In this document: one piece after another, positions 8,245-17,865 of the stretch
Position numbering within the stretch: position 1 is the first letter of the stretch
How the letters are laid out: every line of letters starts with the position of its first letter
Assembly: GCF_000236165.1 (NCBI RefSeq)
Contig: NZ_CM001373.1
Location: 1,196,859-1,260,858 of the forward strand
Length of the DNA stretch: 64,000 bases
Reading direction: 5' to 3'
Origin: Fluoribacter dumoffii NY 23
Lineage (GTDB): Bacteria > Pseudomonadota > Gammaproteobacteria > Legionellales > Legionellaceae
Notes under the pieces: generated by a model
Databases searched by the model: none
What the model was told of the DNA's origin: nothing
What the model saw: only the letters and a program-made list of their open reading frames with translations
Position numbers and translations under genes: made by a program

Positions 8245-11200
8245 TTATACGCTCGTACTTTTTTATGTGTCCTGGCGAAAAACATACGGTATAAAATTGG
8301 CACAATAAAAAGGGTCAGTAAGACTGAAAACAACTGTCCACCTATAACTGCCCTTCCCAGAGGAATATTGGCTTCCGACCCTTTTTCTATTCCAATAGCC
8401 ATCGGGATAAGACCAAGGATTGCTGCAAGTGAAGTCATCAAAATAGGTCGTAAACGTTCTTTTGCACCAGCTACAATACCTTCATCCATATGCTCGCTTA
8501 GCTGAGTATGATAAGAAATAAACTCAATTAATAAAACTCCATTTGCTACAGCTATTCCAATCATAAAAATTGCTCCAATTGCTGCTTGAATACTAAAATA
8601 AGTGTGTGTTGTTACCAACATTAAGACAATCCCGACGACACCTAAAGGCACGGTTACCATAATGACCAATGGGAGTGCAAAAGAACGAAATTGCACCACT
8701 AAAATCAAATAAACGAGGGTGGCAGCGAGCAAGAACCCACCTCCCAAAGATTGTACTGACTCCATCATTTCTCTGATTTCACCTCGAATAGCTATGGAAT
8801 AGTCTTCAGGTAATTTAGTTTTATCAATTATTTTTTGTACATCTCGAGACAATCCTCCAATATCTCTACCTTGAGCATCCAAATAAATATCAGTAACTCG
8901 TTTAAAGTTGACGTGATTAATCTGTATTGGCCCCTTAATTTCAGTAATTGTTGCAATTCGTTTTAAAGGAGTAACTCGTTCCCGTTCATGCCCACGAACA
9001 GGAATATTCGAAAATTGCTTAAAGCTGGATACCTGTTGTTCAGCAAATTGCACTCCCATTGGATAGTTGATTCCTGTTTTAGGATCAACCCAAATTACAT
9101 TTGAAGCAAAGGTGGCGCTCCCTGTAACTGCACTCACGACGTTTTTTATGATCTCATTAGTGGTGATGCCTAAATCCATAGCTTTATCACGATTGATATC
9201 CAAATTAATAAAAGGCGCATCCAGACGCTCTTGAACACGAACGTCAACTGCTCCGGGTAGGTTTTTAATTTTTTGTGCAATTTCTGTAGCAATTTTAAAT
9301 TCTTCTTTGATGTCTGGCCCCTCAATTTGAACATCAATAGGTGCCCTTTGTCCGTAGTTCAGCGCCGAGGTCAATAATCCTCCTAATTCAATACCAATTT
9401 CAACATCCGGATATTCTTTTTTCATGTTCTCACGAATGATTTGGGCATAATATTGGGATGTATATTCCCTATTTTCAGTTAATGCTATGTTAAAAAATAC
9501 ATCCTGAGTACCTACGTTGGGAGTAAAGGCAGCCGGAAATCCGTATTCGACACCAGCATTCGTAATTATCATCTCGAGATCCCCGGGATTTATCCACTGC
9601 CGTAATTTACCATCTATTTCTTTGGCAAATTGTGTTGTTTTTTCTATTCGAGTACCCGATGAAATTCGCATGGTTACAATAAAGCTGCCTGCATCCGCAC
9701 GAGGAAAAAGTTCAGTACCAATAAGTGGAGTTAATGATATTCCACCAACAAATAACCCGATTACAACCGCTAATACTGTTTTCTTGTACCTCAATGCTAA
9801 AGCCAACGCTTTCCCATACCCCTCCGTTAAATGATGAATAGCGATCTGTGGCCAAAGTAATAAACGAGGTAATTTTGCTTGTTCAGATCGGTTTAAAAAT
9901 TGTGAGGCAAATAAGGGCATGACGGTCATTGCAATCAGAAATGAACTTATCATGGCAAACATGACCGATTTCGCTAAGGCCGCGAATAATATTTTTACAA
10001 TACCTGTTAAATAAATTACAGGGAACAACACGACCAAGGTAGCCAAAGTTGATGCTAATACTGGCATGGCTACCTCCGATGCCCCTTCTAATGCAGCTTG
10101 TTTTGGCGAGCGACCTCGCTCCAGTTTTTTACTTATGTTTTCTAAAACCACAATTGAGTTATCGACTAATACTCCAATAGAGAGTGCCAAACCACCTAAA
10201 GTCATTGCATTAATAGTTTGGCCTGAAGAATTTAAACCAATCATTGCTGCCAATAAGGCTAGGGGCAATGACAGCAAGATTCCAAAGGTAGCGCGAGGAT
10301 TTCCTAAAAAAAGAAAGATCATAATCGCGGCCAACCCGCCTCCTAATAAAGCCTCTTGAGTTATGCTAGATATTGCTTTGCGGATAAAAATTGACTGATC
10401 TGCCACCAAAGTCAAATCAATATCTTTTAAGGTGTTCATTGATTTTTTTATCGCTTCTTTTACGTTCTCTACAACACGAATGGAGTTCCCCCCTGGCTGA
10501 CGATAAACTGGCACATAAACTTGTTCCTTACCATCAATTAGTACCACATTTGTTTGAATTTGCCCTGAATCCTTAGCTTCTCCTATTTGCTTCAAATACA
10601 CCGGAACACCATATTCTGCCCTCAAGGGAAAGTTATTCATTTCGGAAATATGCTGCACCAAACCGTTACTGACAATCTGATAATCAAAATTTCCAATTTT
10701 TACATCACCTGAAGGAATAAACGTATTAAGCTGGACAATTTTTTCCAAGACCGCTAAGGGTGAAAAGTTATATTCATTGAGTTTTTTAGGATTAAGATAG
10801 ATAACTACTTCTCTTAACCGTCCACCCATAACAGTAGGTGCCATTGCACCTGGAACTGCCTGAATGGTATTACGTACCGTATAGCGTGCAATGTCATAGA
10901 TCTTTTCAATACTCTTGTTGCCTCTAACCGCAACAAGTGCTAGTGGGACTGAAGCCATAGGATCAAACGGAAGAATTAAAGGCGGTAAAGTACCTGGAGG
11001 TAGCTGACTCATCACTGACATTACCAAAGATGTTGTCTGAGCCATTGCAGAATTGAGACCAGTACTGTTATCGAAAAAATTTTTAACGATACTTACCCCT
11101 ACCAGAGATTTGGATTCTTGCCGCTCTATGCCAATTGCTTGAGCAGTGTAGCGCTCAAACCTCGAAGTCAGATTTTCTTCAACATCGGTAACTGGCATTC

Positions 11201-11384
11201 CAGGATAAGACGAAATCACTTGCATGGCAGGTAAATTAGCTGAAGGCAATAGATCTTTGGGGAGATTAAAAATAGCGAGGATGCCCATGAGCACTATAAC
11301 CAAACAGGCAACAATAATGAGATGGGGATTATGAATGGCGGTTGATACTAAACTTCTCCCTAGGTTGCTTCCGGTTTCTTCCAT
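8241..11384 (-). CDS. RND-family efflux pump permease
   Basis: A 1047-residue protein with the RND layout: TM1 near residues 20-40 (LIIVACLVIVLMGILAIF), a large periplasmic loop, TM2-7, a second loop, and TM8-12 ending near residue 1030. The proton-relay region in TM4 reads GVLVDNSIVVLEN at about residue 406; it keeps one aspartate where AcrB has two. Loop motifs such as SSYPGMPVTDVEENLT match hydrophobe/amphiphile or broader HAE-type pumps. Substrate is unknown. It lies 131 bases after another RND gene and overlaps the TolC gene downstream by four bases. No membrane-fusion adaptor gene is present next to it, although RND pumps normally need one. Confidence 0.92.
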   Translation of the reverse strand: MEETGSNLGRSLVSTAIHNPHLIIVACLVIVLMGILAIFNLPKDLLPSANLPAMQVISSYPGMPVTDVEENLTSRFERYTAQAIGIERQESKSLVGVSIVKNFFDNSTGLNSAMAQTTSLVMSVMSQLPPGTLPPLILPFDPMASVPLALVAVRGNKSIEKIYDIARYTVRNTIQAVPGAMAPTVMGGRLREVVIYLNPKKLNEYNFSPLAVLEKIVQLNTFIPSGDVKIGNFDYQIVSNGLVQHISEMNNFPLRAEYGVPVYLKQIGEAKDSGQIQTNVVLIDGKEQVYVPVYRQPGGNSIRVVENVKEAIKKSMNTLKDIDLTLVADQSIFIRKAISSITQEALLGGGLAAIMIFLFLGNPRATFGILLSLPLALLAAMIGLNSSGQTINAMTLGGLALSIGVLVDNSIVVLENISKKLERGRSPKQAALEGASEVAMPVLASTLATLVVLFPVIYLTGIVKILFAALAKSVMFAMISSFLIAMTVMPLFASQFLNRSEQAKLPRLLLWPQIAIHHLTEGYGKALALALRYKKTVLAVVIGLFVGGISLTPLIGTELFPRADAGSFIVTMRISSGTRIEKTTQFAKEIDGKLRQWINPGDLEMIITNAGVEYGFPAAFTPNVGTQDVFFNIALTENREYTSQYYAQIIRENMKKEYPDVEIGIELGGLLTSALNYGQRAPIDVQIEGPDIKEEFKIATEIAQKIKNLPGAVDVRVQERLDAPFINLDINRDKAMDLGITTNEIIKNVVSAVTGSATFASNVIWVDPKTGINYPMGVQFAEQQVSSFKQFSNIPVRGHERERVTPLKRIATITEIKGPIQINHVNFKRVTDIYLDAQGRDIGGLSRDVQKIIDKTKLPEDYSIAIRGEIREMMESVQSLGGGFLLAATLVYLILVVQFRSFALPLVIMVTVPLGVVGIVLMLVTTHTYFSIQAAIGAIFMIGIAVANGVLLIEFISYHTQLSEHMDEGIVAGAKERLRPILMTSLAAILGLIPMAIGIEKGSEANIPLGRAVIGGQLFSVLLTLFIVPILYRMFFARTHKKVRAYK

Positions 11385-11515
11385 TTAACGCAATTTTATT
11401 TTTAAAAAAACATGGTGCAATAATGTGTGGTATTTTGCAAGACTTAATCCCTAATAAATTCAAGCAAAATATATTTTTTACCTATTAAGTAGTAAAAAAA
11501 TAAGAAAGGATTTAT

Positions 11516-14500
11516 TTAGGAATGACGCCATTTCCACCAACCTAAATAAATTAAAGGAATAAGAAATAATGTAAGTAGGGTGGATGCAAAAGCCCCAAAA
11601 ATAAGAGATATAGCAAGCCCGCCAAATACCGGATCTGAAAGCATTACCGAGGAACCCAGGATAATCGCCAAAGCGGTTAACAAGATGGGAGTTAATCTCA
11701 CCACGCCAGATTGAGTCACCGCGGTGTCAATGGACGCGCCTGACCGTAAATTTTCAATAATGAAATCAATAAGTAATAATGAGTTGCGAACAACAATTCC
11801 CGCAAGCGCAATGACACCGATCATGGAAGTAGCGGTAAAGGGCTGCTGCATGATCCAATGGCCTGGAAAAACGCCAATAATCGTCAGTGGAATTGCCCCC
11901 ATAATTATCAAAGGAATAAAAAATGAACGATAAAAACCAGTTAGCAAAATGTAGATTAGGACAATGGCGACTATAAATGCAGAACCCAAATCACGAAACA
12001 CATCGAGGGTCAAACGCATTTCCCCTAGCCAAAATAATTGATTTTTCGCAACATCTTGAGGTTGCTCTTCCTTAAATCCCAAATTACCCACGCTAAGATG
12101 GCTATTATTTGGTAAGTCCAGATGTTTCAACATTTGGGTCACTGTGGTGACGCCATAGGCAGGGCTGGAATGAAGCATTTCTCCTGTGACATAAACTACT
12201 TGGTGTTGATCACGGGTAAAAACAGGTTTTTTTTGAATTCCTTTTTTGAGATCAACTACTTTTGCGAGGGGAACAAGTTGATTTTGCTGATTAATTAAAA
12301 ATAATTTTTTCAAAACTGAACTATTTTCCCTGGATGGTTTGGGAAGGCGAAGAATTATATTTTCAGGTTCAAGAAGACCAGGACGATGGCCATTTCCTAC
12401 TTGTACTCCTTTGAAATATCCCTGCAGATCATGAGCAAGCATACTCGGAACCAAACCAGCTAATAGGGTCGCATTACGGTTTATGACGATATTGTATTCT
12501 TCCAAATTGTCAGTAACAGAATTATCAATATTAATCATTCCATAAACTTTAGGGTACACTCTATTACTGATAAACTGTCCCAAATCCCTAAGATGTTCAT
12601 AATCAGGCCCATATAAACCCGCTTCCATTTGTGATCGAACAGGAGGTCCTGGAGGACTTTCAAAGAGTTTGATATGTGCTTGAGGATAAGAATGACGAAT
12701 ATTCCATAGAGAATCATAAAATTGTTGTGCAATTTTATGTGATCCAATCCTTCGATCGTGTTTATTGATTAAATTAACACGAATTTGCGCATAATTTGTT
12801 CCGTGTTGCATCGCATCCCCACGTACCATCGCTGCAAAATCTTCGGGGGCAGCTTGGCCTAAAAATACCTGATAATTGGTAACAAAATTGTTGTGGGCAA
12901 GAACCTTGGAAATCTCTTTTACAATGTTCGAAGTCTGCTGTAAAGATGCCCCTGCTCCAGCATTGATCTCGAGGAGGAAAGTATTCACATTATCATCAGG
13001 CAACATCTTCAGCTCAACACCCATAGGACTCAAAGGACCATTCGTGCCCGAAGGCCTAATGAATTGCCATAGTGGCTGAATAATTACCAAAATTAAAAGA
13101 AATAAAACAAAAAAATAAAATAAATAACGTTTCCAACGCGATTTTAATAAAGAAGAAAAAAGATAGAGATAGACTTTATGACTCAGACTTAACTGATGTT
13201 CCATCCGAGAATTATCTTCAACCTTCGGTAATTGATGTGCCTTGGCTCTCAGCCAGCGATACGCTAAATAGGGAACTGCAGTATAAGCAATTATTAGGGA
13301 AACCAACATAGCTAAGGGTGCATTAAAAGGAATAGGTCCCATGAAAGGCCCCATCATCCCCGACACAAATGCCATGGGGATTAAAGCAAGTATCACTGTA
13401 AAGGTAGCAATAATCGTTGGTTTTCCTATCTCATTCGCGGCGAATATAATTAATCGTGCAAAATTATGTTGCGTGTGTTCGCGTATATGCCTATGAATAT
13501 TTTCTATTACGACAATACTGTCATCCACTAATAAACCTAAAGATAGAATTAAAGCAAATAAAGTGATGCGGTTAATGGTTTGACCCGCTATCCACCCTAC
13601 CCCCAAAACGATGCATAAAATAAGTGGTATGGAAAAAATCACAATAGATGCTTCACGCCAACCTAAAAATAACATTAAGAGAATAACAACTGAGGCAATG
13701 GCAATACCTAAATGCTCTACCAAAGTATTTACTGCGTCGTTCGCCTCATCACCATAATTACGTGTTACCGTTGCAGTTACCCCTTCTGGAATAATTTTAC
13801 TTTGCTCAATCAGCTTTAATCGTTGAAGGACTGCATTTGCTACTTCAACTCCATTACTCCCTTTTTGACGTGCAAATGCTATAGTTACTGAGGGTTTTAA
13901 TTCACCCGGCTGCTGATCTGCTGATGCTCGACCAAAAGCAAAATAGGAGCGGATGGCGTCATCCTGGGGCGCCAATTCAATATGCGCAATGTCTTTTAAT
14001 AAAACAGGCTTGCCTTCATTAACTCCGATAATAATTTGTCCCAAATCATCAGGGGTTATCAGATTCCCTTCTATACGTAACGGACTTTCGTGAAGATTGG
14101 GTTCCAGTTTTCCTGCATTGAAGCTGACATTACTCACCTCAAGTGCTTGTTTAATTTTTTGTAAGGGAATGAAATAAGAGGCCATTTTATCAGGGTTTAA
14201 CCATACGCGTAGTGCAGAGGGAGAAGCCCCCATAACCCAACTTTTACCTACCTGTGGGACGTTACGTAAATCTTCCAACACCCTGGTAGCAAGAGTTTGC
14301 AGCTGTGTCGTACTGAAATGGGAGGAACTCAAATTTATAGTCAGCAAGGGAACGTCATATAAACTGATTGATTGCACAAAAGGCATCAAAGTGCCTGCAG
14401 GCATTTTATCCATGTTACTGTTAATCTGGTTGTATACCTTAACCAGGCTGTTTTCTTCATTTTCATTGACTTTAAAACGTACCGTAACTACAGCACTGTC

Positions 14501-14797
14501 ATTAATTGCCATACCATAGGTATGATCTACCCCGGGAATGGAAGCCATAAGGCCCTCCAAAGGCCTGACAATTTGATGCAACATTTCTTGAGCATCACTT
14601 CCTGGCCGGCTCACTGAAATGGCCACAACAGGTACTACAATTTCTGGGTTATAAGTTCTTGGTGTGAACTCTAAGGCGAGTATTCCAAATAATAAGGAAC
14701 CTATGATAATGAGTAATGTAAGTTTTGAGTTAATAAAAGCTCTAGATAATCTACCCGCACTATTCAACATAGGTCTTTGAGGGATATTCTTATTCAA
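11516..14797 (-). CDS. Second RND-family efflux pump permease
   Basis: A 1093-residue RND permease. TM1 is near residues 25-45, TM4 carries LGLLVDDSIVVIENIHRHI near residue 424 with both proton-relay aspartates, and the C-terminal half has RTPxx-like periplasmic features and GVIALAGIVVRNSLLLIDF. The start is a TTG at 14797 with GGAG 8-9 bases before it; the next in-frame ATG (codon 10) would remove part of the N-terminal cytoplasmic tail, so TTG is preferred. It differs clearly from the RND protein encoded downstream, so the pair is not a recent duplication; they may form a heteromeric pump as in MdtBC. The TolC-like gene 38 bases upstream is presumably co-transcribed. Substrate is not evident. 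Confidence 0.92.
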   Translation of the reverse strand: MNKNIPQRPMLNSAGRLSRAFINSKLTLLIIIGSLLFGILALEFTPRTYNPEIVVPVVAISVSRPGSDAQEMLHQIVRPLEGLMASIPGVDHTYGMAINDSAVVTVRFKVNENEENSLVKVYNQINSNMDKMPAGTLMPFVQSISLYDVPLLTINLSSSHFSTTQLQTLATRVLEDLRNVPQVGKSWVMGASPSALRVWLNPDKMASYFIPLQKIKQALEVSNVSFNAGKLEPNLHESPLRIEGNLITPDDLGQIIIGVNEGKPVLLKDIAHIELAPQDDAIRSYFAFGRASADQQPGELKPSVTIAFARQKGSNGVEVANAVLQRLKLIEQSKIIPEGVTATVTRNYGDEANDAVNTLVEHLGIAIASVVILLMLFLGWREASIVIFSIPLILCIVLGVGWIAGQTINRITLFALILSLGLLVDDSIVVIENIHRHIREHTQHNFARLIIFAANEIGKPTIIATFTVILALIPMAFVSGMMGPFMGPIPFNAPLAMLVSLIIAYTAVPYLAYRWLRAKAHQLPKVEDNSRMEHQLSLSHKVYLYLFSSLLKSRWKRYLFYFFVLFLLILVIIQPLWQFIRPSGTNGPLSPMGVELKMLPDDNVNTFLLEINAGAGASLQQTSNIVKEISKVLAHNNFVTNYQVFLGQAAPEDFAAMVRGDAMQHGTNYAQIRVNLINKHDRRIGSHKIAQQFYDSLWNIRHSYPQAHIKLFESPPGPPVRSQMEAGLYGPDYEHLRDLGQFISNRVYPKVYGMINIDNSVTDNLEEYNIVINRNATLLAGLVPSMLAHDLQGYFKGVQVGNGHRPGLLEPENIILRLPKPSRENSSVLKKLFLINQQNQLVPLAKVVDLKKGIQKKPVFTRDQHQVVYVTGEMLHSSPAYGVTTVTQMLKHLDLPNNSHLSVGNLGFKEEQPQDVAKNQLFWLGEMRLTLDVFRDLGSAFIVAIVLIYILLTGFYRSFFIPLIIMGAIPLTIIGVFPGHWIMQQPFTATSMIGVIALAGIVVRNSLLLIDFIIENLRSGASIDTAVTQSGVVRLTPILLTALAIILGSSVMLSDPVFGGLAISLIFGAFASTLLTLFLIPLIYLGWWKWRHS

Positions 14798-14835
14798 ATT
14801 TTTTGCTCCATGCCTCAGTAAAATTCTTTTTATTG

Positions 14836-16230
14836 TTACTTTTCGAAAGCTGGAATCAGTTTATTCGTCAACATCAACATACGCCCTCGAGCCAAAACCT
14901 GGTTGTATTGTGACTGGATGCACTGGTTTTGGGATTGTGTGAGCTTTATTTGACTTTCGAGTAACTGTCCCAGAGGGACAAGCCCTCTTCCAAAACGTTT
15001 GGAAAGATGCCCTATCACTTCTTTTGCCTGATTAGCGTTGGCGCGATAGCTTTGGTATTGAATATCTGCCAATTGCTCTGCGCGTTTTGCCTGGATTAAT
15101 GAAAGTCGTAAACTATTGGCAGTATCTTCCAATTGAAAGGTAGCCTGTTTTACATTTGCAATCGCTTTATTCGTTGCACCAGTATGTTCGCCTGAGCTAA
15201 ATAATTCCCAATTAACCCCAACGGCAATAAGGTTGGAAGGATATCCTGCGCCTAAAGTGTTACCATTCCAGTCTTGTCGCAATTGAAGATTAACCTGCGG
15301 TTTATTGGCCGCTTTAGCCACATCGATATTAGCCTGTCCTGCCTCAATCGTTGATTTAATTGTACGTAATTGTGCATTATGAACTAATACATCCTGCATT
15401 AGTTCGGTAAGGGATTTTTTGGTTGCGGGAAAATTCACTGGACTTTTGGGAGTATAAGCAATCCCATGCCCCACCAAACTACGAAATTCATCAAGATGAT
15501 TTTGGTACTCAGCCTGAGTTGCCACCAAAAATGTTTTTGCTGTTCTTAAATAGCTATCTGCAAGCAATATATCACTTTCAATGACTAGGGATTGTTTAAA
15601 TAGAGCCTTTGTGAGTTTAAGGTAGGAACTGGCGGCCTCAACATTTTCTTTGGCAACAAAAACCATTTTATTTGCAGCAAGGGTGCCTTCATAAGCTTGC
15701 AAAATATCATAGGCCAACTGCATGCGCGCCGCTTCATCCCCTTCCTGGGCAGCTCTAAGTAAGGCATTGGTATTTTTTAATCGGGCAACAGTTTCACCTC
15801 CTGAATAAATCGGCACCACCAATTTAAAGGCGGTATTGTAGTTGCTATAGTACCCAGGGGCATCCAGGGCTTGTGGTTTGATATATAAGGAATTGGGGCC
15901 TGTAAATTGTGCAAAACCGAAATCGGCAAAGGTTGCATTACCTTGACTTAATTTATATCCAAAAACATTTAAGGGATTATCACTACGTGCAGCATTCATC
16001 TCGAAACCCATCTTGGGTAATCCTGCTCCCCTTGTTTCTGTAATTGCAGCTTGGGCTGATTCAATCTGAGCCTTGCTTGCGCCTATACGGGGATTACTAC
16101 TGAGAGATAGTCGTACTGCTTCAAAATAACTTATTGGCCGAGACACCTCAGCCTTTGTTATTGAAGTAACTAAGATCAGGCTTAAGCCAATGAAAAAATT
16201 CCCTTTTACTTGAGTTTTTTCCCAAAACAT
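14836..16230 (-). CDS. TolC-family outer-membrane efflux protein
   Basis: A TolC/OEP-like channel of 464 residues counted from the ATG at 16230. The frame is open further up to a TTG at 16317, but starting at 16230 puts a signal peptide directly at the N-terminus (KGNFFIGLSLILVTSITKAEV), so I prefer it. The two helical-hairpin halves are visible: ISYFEAVRLSLSSNPRIGAS...A at the start of the first and FKLVVPIYSGGETVARLKN within it; the second half contains VGVNWELFSSGEHTGATNK. It heads the minus-strand cluster TolC-RND-RND-TolC, and the gap to the first RND gene is 38 bases. Having two different outer-membrane ducts with two pumps and no adaptor is unusual. Confidence 0.85.
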   Translation of the reverse strand: MFWEKTQVKGNFFIGLSLILVTSITKAEVSRPISYFEAVRLSLSSNPRIGASKAQIESAQAAITETRGAGLPKMGFEMNAARSDNPLNVFGYKLSQGNATFADFGFAQFTGPNSLYIKPQALDAPGYYSNYNTAFKLVVPIYSGGETVARLKNTNALLRAAQEGDEAARMQLAYDILQAYEGTLAANKMVFVAKENVEAASSYLKLTKALFKQSLVIESDILLADSYLRTAKTFLVATQAEYQNHLDEFRSLVGHGIAYTPKSPVNFPATKKSLTELMQDVLVHNAQLRTIKSTIEAGQANIDVAKAANKPQVNLQLRQDWNGNTLGAGYPSNLIAVGVNWELFSSGEHTGATNKAIANVKQATFQLEDTANSLRLSLIQAKRAEQLADIQYQSYRANANQAKEVIGHLSKRFGRGLVPLGQLLESQIKLTQSQNQCIQSQYNQVLARGRMLMLTNKLIPAFEK

Positions 16231-16548
16231 TACATTAAAACACCTAAATTTTTCTATAAAGACAACCGAATCCCTTTTTTTGCAGTTTTTCGGTAGGTTT
16301 ATCCTTTTGGTCTTCAAGGAAGTAATTTATTATTTTGCCAAAACCATAGGTATTAGTCATTGCGGTTCCCTAGCAATAATTTGTTGTAATTATTCTATAT
16401 CATACACTTATTAAAGGTAAAAAATATAAACCTGCTTTATTTATTTGCTCTTGCAAAAAATAAAAGAAATGAAGTAGAAACCCCACTGTTGCTGCCTGCT
16501 GGCTTTCATGGGTGAGTGAGTGGGCGCACGCCCCTCGAACAAAGTTTC

Positions 16549-17526
16549 CTAAAACTCAAAAATGATTGTACCCCAGGTATATCCTGCTCCAAAAGCAGTT
16601 AATAAAATAATGTCATTCGGGTTCACTTTTCCTTGATTGTATAAATCATCAAAGGCCATCGGTATGGACGCGGCAGAAGTATTGCCATGTTTATTTAATG
16701 TGACATGGAATGATTCAAGAGAAATTCCAAGAGAGTTTGCTATTGCATCAATTATACGAATATTTGCCTGATGAGGAATGATATGATGCACATCTGTAAT
16801 GGATAAATTAGTTTGCTCCAGTGCGGTATTTATATTTTTAACAAATTGATTCACTGCATTTTTAAAAACTTTCTTTCCATTCATGACAAGATAGGGCTTA
16901 TTCCATTCTACTGAAGAATAACCCTTGGCAACTCCCCATGGAACTTCAAGATCACCTTTTCCCAAGCCATCTGCGCAAATACTACAGTAGAATATCCCCT
17001 TGCGGTCATTCTCTGAACTTCTTTTTAACAAAAAAGCACCAAATCCATCACCGAATAAAATTCGTGTTACCCTATCATTTGGGTCAGTAAGCATAGAAAA
17101 AGCATCACATCCCATCACGAGAGCATAGTTGATTTGTGGATGGGCTTGCATCATGTAATAAGCGTTGGCAAGGGCATAAATAAAACCACTGCAAGCCGCT
17201 TGCATATCGAAAGAAATACAATGATTAATTCCCAATTTTTGTTGAAGCATTACTGCCGTACTCGGCATTAATTGATAAGGTGTTGTGGTGCCAACGATGA
17301 TTAAATCAATTAATTGGGGACTAAGATCAGCACGCTCTATAGCCATTGATGCTGCATGGTAACAACAATTTAAGTAATCCTCTTTCTCTTCCAGAAAATG
17401 CCGTTTTTTTATCCCGGTCATTTGGGTAATCCATTCGTCACTTGTATCCATTACTTTTTCAAAATCCGCATTGTGTATTACTTTTTTAGGAAGAAAACTA
17501 CCACTTGCTATTACTTTTATCCTCAT
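16549..17526 (-). CDS. FabH-like 3-oxoacyl-ACP synthase III paralogue
   Basis: A 325-residue protein from the ATG at 17526, which has GAGAG 6-7 bases upstream; the frame extends 13 codons further but those lack family features. The KAS III triad is complete and at FabH spacing: Cys112 in QAACSGFIYA, His252 in IIPHQANIRIID, Asn282 in KHGNTSAASIPMA; E. coli FabH has C112, H244 and N274. N-terminal features DTSDEWITQMTGIKKR are also FabH-like. FabH starts fatty acid synthesis by joining acetyl-CoA to malonyl-ACP. No fab genes flank it, so it is likely a paralogue serving another acyl product or starter unit, not the main cluster copy. It stands alone as one unit. Confidence 0.88.
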   Translation of the reverse strand: MRIKVIASGSFLPKKVIHNADFEKVMDTSDEWITQMTGIKKRHFLEEKEDYLNCCYHAASMAIERADLSPQLIDLIIVGTTTPYQLMPSTAVMLQQKLGINHCISFDMQAACSGFIYALANAYYMMQAHPQINYALVMGCDAFSMLTDPNDRVTRILFGDGFGAFLLKRSSENDRKGIFYCSICADGLGKGDLEVPWGVAKGYSSVEWNKPYLVMNGKKVFKNAVNQFVKNINTALEQTNLSITDVHHIIPHQANIRIIDAIANSLGISLESFHVTLNKHGNTSAASIPMAFDDLYNQGKVNPNDIILLTAFGAGYTWGTIIFEF

Positions 17527-17865
17527 ACAACGCTCTCTAATATAACAAATAATAAAATTCTGCACCTATGATTCGGTAATCGATTTATTAAATTGTGAGT
17601 TTTTGGATAAAACTCTTTCATAATCTAAGGAGCTGAAAGCCAAATGAATTACTATTAAGCATAATACGCCCAAAGCATATGATCAAATTTTAAACAGTTA
17701 ATAATGTGAAAATTATTTAATGATGGTACATAAAGGATATTTTGCAGATCGGTACATTATCATAAAAGGGCTAATGAATTACTCAACAAATTTACTTAAT
17801 TTCATTTGAGGCATTTAGTGTCGGACCAAAGATCCGACATCCGCTTGCCAATAATCAGATAATAT
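17527..17865. other. Intergenic stretch with a small hairpin
   Basis: No gene is visible. A perfect 7-base inverted repeat at 17819-17825 and 17833-17839 (TGTCGGA / TCCGACA, loop of 7) lies just beyond the stop codon of the hydrolase gene at 17866 and could end its transcript, although no T-tract follows. The remainder is AT-rich and should carry the promoter of the FabH-like gene. Confidence 0.4.

Noticed and set aside
16231..16317. N-terminal extension of the TolC gene from a TTG
   Set aside because: It would put 29 charged residues before a clear signal peptide; starting at 16230 is more sensible.
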